Origin: Bombiscardovia nodaiensis
GTDB lineage: Bacteria; Actinomycetota; Actinomycetes; Actinomycetales; Bifidobacteriaceae
Length of the DNA stretch: 64,000 nucleotides
NCBI GenBank assembly: GCA_033127725.1
Contig: AP026798.1
Coordinates: 1,426,001-1,490,000 of the forward strand
Direction: 5' to 3'
Under the pieces are notes generated by a model that worked only from the letters and a program-made list of their open reading frames with translations, was not told the origin of the DNA and did not search any database. Made by a program: the position numbers and the translations under genes. Position 1 is the first letter of the stretch. Every line of letters begins with the position of its first letter. Of this stretch, positions 62,880 to 64,000 are shown in pieces.

Positions 62880-63611
62880 GTGGGCACCATACCCTTTACT
62901 GGAGCGCAGACAGCAGGCACTGGCAAGATTCAAGTCGACCGGCCCGAGCTCACCGACCGCCAACAGCGCGTCTTATCTGCCATCCGCACGCATTTGTCCA
63001 AGCAAGGGTTCGCTCCCTCCTACCGCGAAATCGGATTTGCTGCGGGCCTCAAAAGCCCTTCCTCAGTCAAGCATCAGCTCGAAGTGCTCGAGGAGTTGGG
63101 CTACATCCGCACTAACGCCAACAAGGGACGAGCGATCGAACTCGTCGAGGAATCGAGCCCGCAAGCTGCTGAGCATCAGGGCTCTGTCGTCATCGACTTC
63201 CCTCATGTTTCACAGGCCAGCAGCGAATCTATAGAGCACTCCAGGGACGTGCCGCTCGTCGGACGCATCGCCGCCGGTCAGCCCATTACTGCTGAGCAGC
63301 ACGTCGACGACATCATGCGCCTACCGGAACGGCTGACGGGCACTGGCCAACTCTTTATGCTGGAAGTACACGGCGACTCCATGATTGAAGCAGCTATCTG
63401 TGATGGCGATTTCGTAGTCGTCCGCGAACAACCGACAGCCGAAAACGGCGACATCGTGGCAGCCCTGCTCGACGATGAGGCCACGGTCAAAACTTTTCGC
63501 AATGAAGATGGCCATGTCTGGCTCATCCCCCACAACCCGGCATACTCCCCCATTGACGGCACCGATGCAGCAATCATGGGCAAGGTTGTAACCGTACTGA
63601 GAAAGGTATAA
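62880..63611 (+). CDS. lexA: SOS repressor LexA
   Basis: Represses DNA-damage genes and cleaves itself with RecA help, 243 residues. The winged helix reads LTDRQQRVLSAIRTHL and SYREIGFAAGLKSPSSVKHQ. The cleavage site is Ala132-Gly133 in RIAAGQPI, the nucleophile Ser167 in VHGDSMIEA and the base Lys204 in EATVKTF. The start is GTG at 62880 with AAAGGAG 5 bases upstream. An SOS box overlaps its promoter, so it is self-controlled. Confidence 0.97.
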   Translation: MGTIPFTGAQTAGTGKIQVDRPELTDRQQRVLSAIRTHLSKQGFAPSYREIGFAAGLKSPSSVKHQLEVLEELGYIRTNANKGRAIELVEESSPQAAEHQGSVVIDFPHVSQASSESIEHSRDVPLVGRIAAGQPITAEQHVDDIMRLPERLTGTGQLFMLEVHGDSMIEAAICDGDFVVVREQPTAENGDIVAALLDDEATVKTFRNEDGHVWLIPHNPAYSPIDGTDAAIMGKVVTVLRKV

Positions 63612-63752
63612 GCAGCTTTTCCGCTCTCTTACCCGACGAGCCAAAGGGAAGTCGGACGCGTGTACACTCCGAGTGCTTGGGCTGGTAGATACTACTTTGT
63701 CTCGTGCCAGCCCAAATCCCATCACTCAGCTCTCTGGCAGATTAGCTGCCGA

Positions 63753-64000
63753 TCACATATCCAAGTGCTCGCTGTGCCGCTCCTTGTAATTTTCAGGTTC
63801 GATCTGAAAAGTAGTGTGCTCAATGCTCACTGGAAAATGCTCAAGCAGGCAGTCCTGCATCTTGGCCAACATGACCCCAGCTTCTTCCATGCTGGTACCC
63901 GGCTTCACGGTCACATGCGCCGATAGTTGAGGCATTCCGCTAGCTACAGTGCTGGCATGCAAGTCATGAACGGCCACCACGCCAGGAACCTTTGCTAGGT
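63753..64000 (-). CDS. CDF-family metal cation exporter (N-terminal part beyond window)
   Basis: The C-terminal cytoplasmic domain of a cation diffusion facilitator (zinc, cobalt or cadmium efflux). Visible are GVVAVHDLHASTVASGMPQLS and SAHVTVKPG, with the His-Asp-Leu-His of the family, and the tail ends in ERHSEHLDM. About 82 codons are seen; the membrane part lies past the right edge. Confidence 0.82.
   Translation of the reverse strand, partial: LAKVPGVVAVHDLHASTVASGMPQLSAHVTVKPGTSMEEAGVMLAKMQDCLLEHFPVSIEHTTFQIEPENYKERHSEHLDM

Overview
The window looks like the chromosome of a Bifidobacteriaceae member. I infer this from the tmRNA tag peptide AKSNRTEFALAA, a class II xylose isomerase, a GH38/GH5_18 mannoglycan locus like that of Bifidobacterium longum, the actinobacterial lexA / LysM-protein / nrdR arrangement, and strong AAGGAG-type ribosome binding sites mixed with probable leaderless starts. 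I cannot name the genus or species. Composition is uneven: sampled 60-base stretches of the left 14.5 kb and of the Abi-like gene near 30.5 kb count about 37-50% G+C, while stretches near 15.4 kb count about 67-70%.

Region by region. (1) 1-16.8 kb is a glycan-use locus. One leftward run holds two GH38 alpha-mannosidases, an ABC sugar importer, a GH5_18-type beta-mannosidase, a GH31 glucosidase and a LacI regulator cut by the window edge. It is divergent from a ROK regulator and a PfkB fructokinase-like gene. Two LacI-type operators lie in the divergent region, one just downstream of a clear promoter. The genes fit import and cytoplasmic trimming of mannose-rich oligosaccharides such as N-glycan fragments. 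(2) 17-24.9 kb holds xylose genes (ROK regulator, a frameshifted xylB, xylA), interrupted by a PfkB kinase / DeoR / GH4 module with phased GTCA repeats in its divergent promoter. (3) 25.0-26.1 kb is cutC, whose 3' end runs into about five 60-bp tandem repeats. (4) 26.4-39.3 kb: two large RCC1-repeat surface proteins with sortase-like tails flank an Abi-like gene and a malolactic set (DASS transporter, malolactic enzyme, LysR). The first RCC1 gene has a run of ten Gs in its signal-peptide codons, a strong candidate phase-variation switch. (5) 39.4-43.8 kb: fucose-permease-like MFS transporter, ssrA (tmRNA), a DUF1643 protein, a GrpB-family protein and dtd. (6) 44-59.2 kb is the division and cell wall cluster on the minus strand: mraZ-rsmH-ftsL-like-ftsI-(degenerate murE)-murF-mraY-murD-ftsW-murG-murC-ftsQ. 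(7) 59.5-64 kb: a HelD-type helicase, nrdR, a LysM protein at the divS/chiZ position, lexA with three SOS boxes, and the end of a CDF metal exporter.

The points most worth a second look are the poly-G tract in the RCC1 surface gene, the MurE-like protein that keeps the Mur ligase fold signature but has lost its ATP-binding loop, the kinase/GH4 module with its phased operator, the tandem repeats grown from the end of cutC, and the GH31-containing mannoglycan operon. All function calls come from reading sequence; no database search was run.
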